Source of the DNA: Sedimentisphaerales bacterium
Lineage (GTDB): Bacteria; Planctomycetota; Phycisphaerae; Sedimentisphaerales; SM23-30
NCBI GenBank assembly: GCA_016932145.1
Contig: JAFGDI010000243.1
Coordinates: 1 to 8,045, forward strand
DNA: 8,045 nucleotides
Direction: 5' to 3'
This document shows, piece after piece, positions 5,929 through 8,045 of the stretch. The position numbers and the translations under genes were made by a program. The notes beneath the pieces were generated by a model. The model was given only the letters and a program-made list of their open reading frames with translations. It ran no database searches and was not told where the DNA came from. Numbering within the stretch: position 1 is the first letter of the stretch; the number at the start of each line of letters is the position of its first letter.

Positions 5929-6429
5929 TTATTGCTGCATGAGCAGTTGATTGAAGTTTAGCAGCCAGCGACCGTGCTGACTGGAAAAGTAATAGTGAAA
6001 ATTGAATACAGAGGTTACCTGACCGAATTTAATATCTTCTCTGGGCTGGTGAGTAACTGGAATAGAGATGATAACTGCGTCGCCCTGATCGTTAAAGGTA
6101 GCGGTAAGCAACTGGGTGTTCCAGCCGACAATAACCCGGTCAAAAGCTGCATCGCCCAATAGTAATCGGGCTACTTGCAGGCCAGAGAGTTCGGTGTGGG
6201 TATAATTTTTGAGCCATTGATATTTATAAGTGGCCAGGCAGTGTAAAATGCCGTCGGTGATCTGGGTAAGATCATTGACCTGCTCTTGCCTTTGCAGGCT
6301 CAGAGCATTTTTAGTGTCCGAGGCAGAGTTGATCTGTTTTTTTGCACAGCCATTAAGAGAAAGACAAAGACAGAAGGCAAGGCTGAAAATCAAGCTGAAA
6401 CTTCTGATATAAGATTTATTTGTGAACAT
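5929..6429 (-). CDS. Small lipoprotein of unknown function, possible secretin pilotin
   Basis: 166 residues. The N-terminus is a typical type II signal peptide: Lys5/Arg9, hydrophobic stretch 11-25, lipobox L25-N26-G27-C28, so Cys28 would be lipidated. The +2 residue is Ala, not Asp, which favours outer-membrane sorting. The mature part (~139 residues) mixes a Gln/Asp-rich helix-like start (about 45-75) with a later beta-like region (about 105-165). I recognise no named family. The start at 6429 has AGG at 6441-6439, spacing about 9. The gene lies antisense between a GspC-like gene and a secretin gene; its stop codon directly abuts the stop of the upstream gene, and it is divergent from the secretin with only 58 bp between starts. 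Secretins often need a small outer-membrane lipoprotein (pilotin) for targeting, and genes for these may sit nearby, so that role is plausible by context only; no pilotin motif was identified. Confidence 0.85.
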   Translation of the reverse strand: MFTNKSYIRSFSLIFSLAFCLCLSLNGCAKKQINSASDTKNALSLQRQEQVNDLTQITDGILHCLATYKYQWLKNYTHTELSGLQVARLLLGDAAFDRVIVGWNTQLLTATFNDQGDAVIISIPVTHQPREDIKFGQVTSVFNFHYYFSSQHGRWLLNFNQLLMQQ

Positions 6430-6432
6430 ATA

Positions 6433-6456
6433 GAGTTACCTGGAGTTATTTAACTC
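6433..6456. promoter_or_regulatory. Triple GAGTTA element in the divergent lipoprotein/secretin spacer
   Basis: GAGTTA occurs at 6433-6438 and 6443-6448, exactly 10 bp (one helical turn) apart, and its reverse complement TAACTC at 6451-6456. The inner pair makes the near-palindrome GAGTTATTTAACTC. The element fills much of the 58-bp spacer and overlaps the ribosome-binding site of the lipoprotein gene. It could be an operator for both genes, or in the lipoprotein mRNA the copies could pair alternatively and mask the Shine-Dalgarno. Confidence 0.35.
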
Positions 6457-6487
6457 ACTAACAATATTAAGTGGAGCTTTAATAGTT

Positions 6488-8045
6488 ATGTCATCTAAAC
6501 ATGCTAATAATAGCCGTTCTGAAGTACCAAACACAAGTACTTTCAGTGCGTATATCGCCAAAGCCGCGAAAATAACCGTAAAAATCCGGGATATTAATGC
6601 AGATTTTGCTCGTCATTATAAAGTGCAGCCTTTGTTGTTGCTGGTGCCTTTTGCTGCCGGGCTTATTGCAGCCGGGGTGTTTATGGGGGGTAGAAGCAAT
6701 AACGCTTCATTGAATGAGCTGGCGGTTAATACTGCTGGTTTTTCACTTTCTGGTACTACCAGTGGAACTTCGGGCAATTTGCCAGGGGGTGAAGGCAGTG
6801 AGTTATTACTTGCTCAGGCCCAGTCAGAGCCAACTGATGACTCGCAGGCAGAAGATGATGTTACCCCAGCTAAAATAGAGATATCTCAGGAGATGCGAGA
6901 TGAGCTGAGCCCGGAAGAGATAGCTATTTTTGAGGCTTTTTCCGAGATGGCAGAGCTTCAGGCCCAAAAGGGAATCGACAGTCCTGAAGTAAAGGCATTA
7001 AGTGAGAAACTTGATGGCCTGATAGAGGAAGTTAAGGTCAAGCAGGAACAGGAACTGGCAAAGCAGCAGGCAGAATATAAGGAAGTGACCGATGATGACG
7101 AGCAGCCTTCAGAAGAACCGGCTAAAGAGCCTGTTCGCCCGGCGGATACCAGTGCCCAGCAGCCCAAAGATAATGCTTATAGTCGTCAGAAAACTCTGCG
7201 ACCAGCACCGACTAATGCTCCGACAAAAGCTGCTATAACTTCTGTGGTTGCAAGTCAGGCCAAGTCAGAGCCTAATCAGGTTGCTAATCCACCAGTTAAG
7301 GCAGGGCAGCCCAAAGAGGTTACTGTTGTGAAGGCCAAAGAGCCAGAGATAAAGCCTGTTGTTAAAAATGTTACTCCGCCAGTCGTTGACAGTGTAAAGG
7401 CGAAAGCTGTTTCAGGAGAAGAAAAACCTGCTGTTGAAGCTGGTTCTGCTGACCCGGTTACAGAAAAGTCTGATAAAGACATACTGGAAGAAGGCAAGAT
7501 ACGCATTAAGACTAATGATGGCATGATAGACCTTAATGAGCTGTTGATAGCTATAGGTAAAGAGCTGGAGTTAAACTATTATTTTGAAGATGGAGTTATT
7601 CCTTCCGGCAGGATAATGTTACAGCAATATGGCGAGATCGACCGCTCAGAATTATTGCCTTTATTGGAATCAGTTCTGGCCAAGTCTGACTATATGATGG
7701 TTAAACAGGGGCCTTATACCAAGATAGTTAAGCGAAATGAGATACATAAAAACACCAATATCTTTTCACCAGATCTGGGCGATGAAATTGACCCGAAGCG
7801 TGATTCGGTAGTAGCAACAATCATTACTCTGGAACATGTTAATTATGAAAAAGTTAAGAGCATACTGGACAAATTCGTTGCTTATACAGATATAATAACT
7901 CCTATAGATAATACTAATAAAATAGTAATAACCGATTATGCCCGCAGTCTGGCCCGGATCAAAGATATAATAGAGATGATCGATGTGCCCGGCCCGGAGA
8001 AAAAGCTCAAGATAATAGTACCAAGCTACCTGAAGCCTGATGACG
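6488..8045 (+). CDS. gspD: Secretin (GspD-type) N-terminal part, with membrane-anchor-like N-terminus and long linker
   Basis: My translation is open for 519 codons from the ATG at 6488 (GGAG at 6473-6476) to the right edge, so the C-terminus is missing. Residues 48-67 are strongly hydrophobic (P-LLLL-VPFAAG...), preceded by a 47-residue, basic, unusually long N-terminal region. Residues 70-337 are a hydrophilic linker: an acidic, helix-prone and possibly coiled-coil part at 129-200, then a Pro/Ala/Lys/Val-rich part. Residues about 338-420 match a secretin N0 domain (IRIKTNDG... then ELNYYF, GRIML, a helix, and a YTKIVKRNE end). Residues about 438-500 match an N1 domain (ITLEHVNYEKVKSIL ... 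NKIVITDYA ... IIEMIDVPG), and an N2-like strand begins at the edge. Secretins form the outer-membrane channel of type II secretion, type IV pili and related systems. N0-N1 without visible AMIN domains, downstream of a GspC-like gene, favours GspD over PilQ, but the channel domain is outside the window. Confidence 0.8.
   Translation, partial: MSSKHANNSRSEVPNTSTFSAYIAKAAKITVKIRDINADFARHYKVQPLLLLVPFAAGLIAAGVFMGGRSNNASLNELAVNTAGFSLSGTTSGTSGNLPGGEGSELLLAQAQSEPTDDSQAEDDVTPAKIEISQEMRDELSPEEIAIFEAFSEMAELQAQKGIDSPEVKALSEKLDGLIEEVKVKQEQELAKQQAEYKEVTDDDEQPSEEPAKEPVRPADTSAQQPKDNAYSRQKTLRPAPTNAPTKAAITSVVASQAKSEPNQVANPPVKAGQPKEVTVVKAKEPEIKPVVKNVTPPVVDSVKAKAVSGEEKPAVEAGSADPVTEKSDKDILEEGKIRIKTNDGMIDLNELLIAIGKELELNYYFEDGVIPSGRIMLQQYGEIDRSELLPLLESVLAKSDYMMVKQGPYTKIVKRNEIHKNTNIFSPDLGDEIDPKRDSVVATIITLEHVNYEKVKSILDKFVAYTDIITPIDNTNKIVITDYARSLARIKDIIEMIDVPGPEKKLKIIVPSYLKPDD

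Noticed and set aside
5974..6412. Plus-strand frames opposite the lipoprotein gene
   Set aside because: The minus-strand frame has a signal peptide, lipobox and ribosome-binding site; the plus frames have no such support.
6958..7524. Minus-strand frames of 69 and 82 codons
   Set aside because: They lie antisense to the Glu/Lys/Pro-rich linker of the secretin; their Ser/Thr-rich composition is the mirror of that low-complexity region.

Overview
The window looks like chromosomal DNA from a diderm (Gram-negative-type) bacterium. It encodes an outer-membrane secretin, a lipoprotein with a clear lipobox, and a bitopic inner-membrane protein that ends in a GspC-like domain. Isoleucine is very often written ATA and intergenic DNA is AT-rich, so the genome has moderate to low GC. 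The phylum cannot be fixed from this sequence; a PVC-type or deltaproteobacterial-type lineage would be plausible, but that is a guess. No tRNA, rRNA, CRISPR array, insertion sequence or phage gene was found.

Layout: (1) 1-1683, minus strand: a DeaD/CsdA-type DEAD-box RNA helicase with a DbpA-type RNA-binding domain, its C-terminus cut by the left edge. (2) 1684-2804: a 1.1 kb divergent intergenic region. The deaD-proximal side is full of perfect inverted repeats that would fold in the deaD leader RNA. The other side is AT-rich, with an extended -10 promoter and several dyads ahead of the next gene. (3) 2805-4013, plus strand: a 402-residue transcriptional regulator made of two tandem XRE-HTH plus cupin units, closed by a strong intrinsic terminator. 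(4) 4105-4473: non-coding, with one candidate promoter. (5) 4474-5928, plus: a membrane-anchored protein with four tandem ~77-residue repeats and a C-terminal domain resembling the GspC/PilP homology region. (6) 5929-6429, minus: a small lipoprotein that abuts gene 5 tail to tail with no spacer. (7) 6488 to the right edge, plus: the N-terminal part of a secretin, showing N0 and N1 domains behind an unusual membrane-anchored, very long linker.

Genes 5 to 7 read as the start of a type II secretion (or related type IV pilus/secretin) locus. The GspC-like clamp protein precedes the secretin, as in classical gsp operons, but is heavily remodelled, and an antisense lipoprotein gene lies between the two. 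That lipoprotein is a reasonable pilotin candidate by position and type only. The most unusual features are the four-repeat GspC-like protein, the secretin with a GspC/TonB-like N-terminal anchor and linker, the duplicated XRE-cupin regulator, and the structured deaD leader. All functional links between neighbours are inferences from order and domain content.
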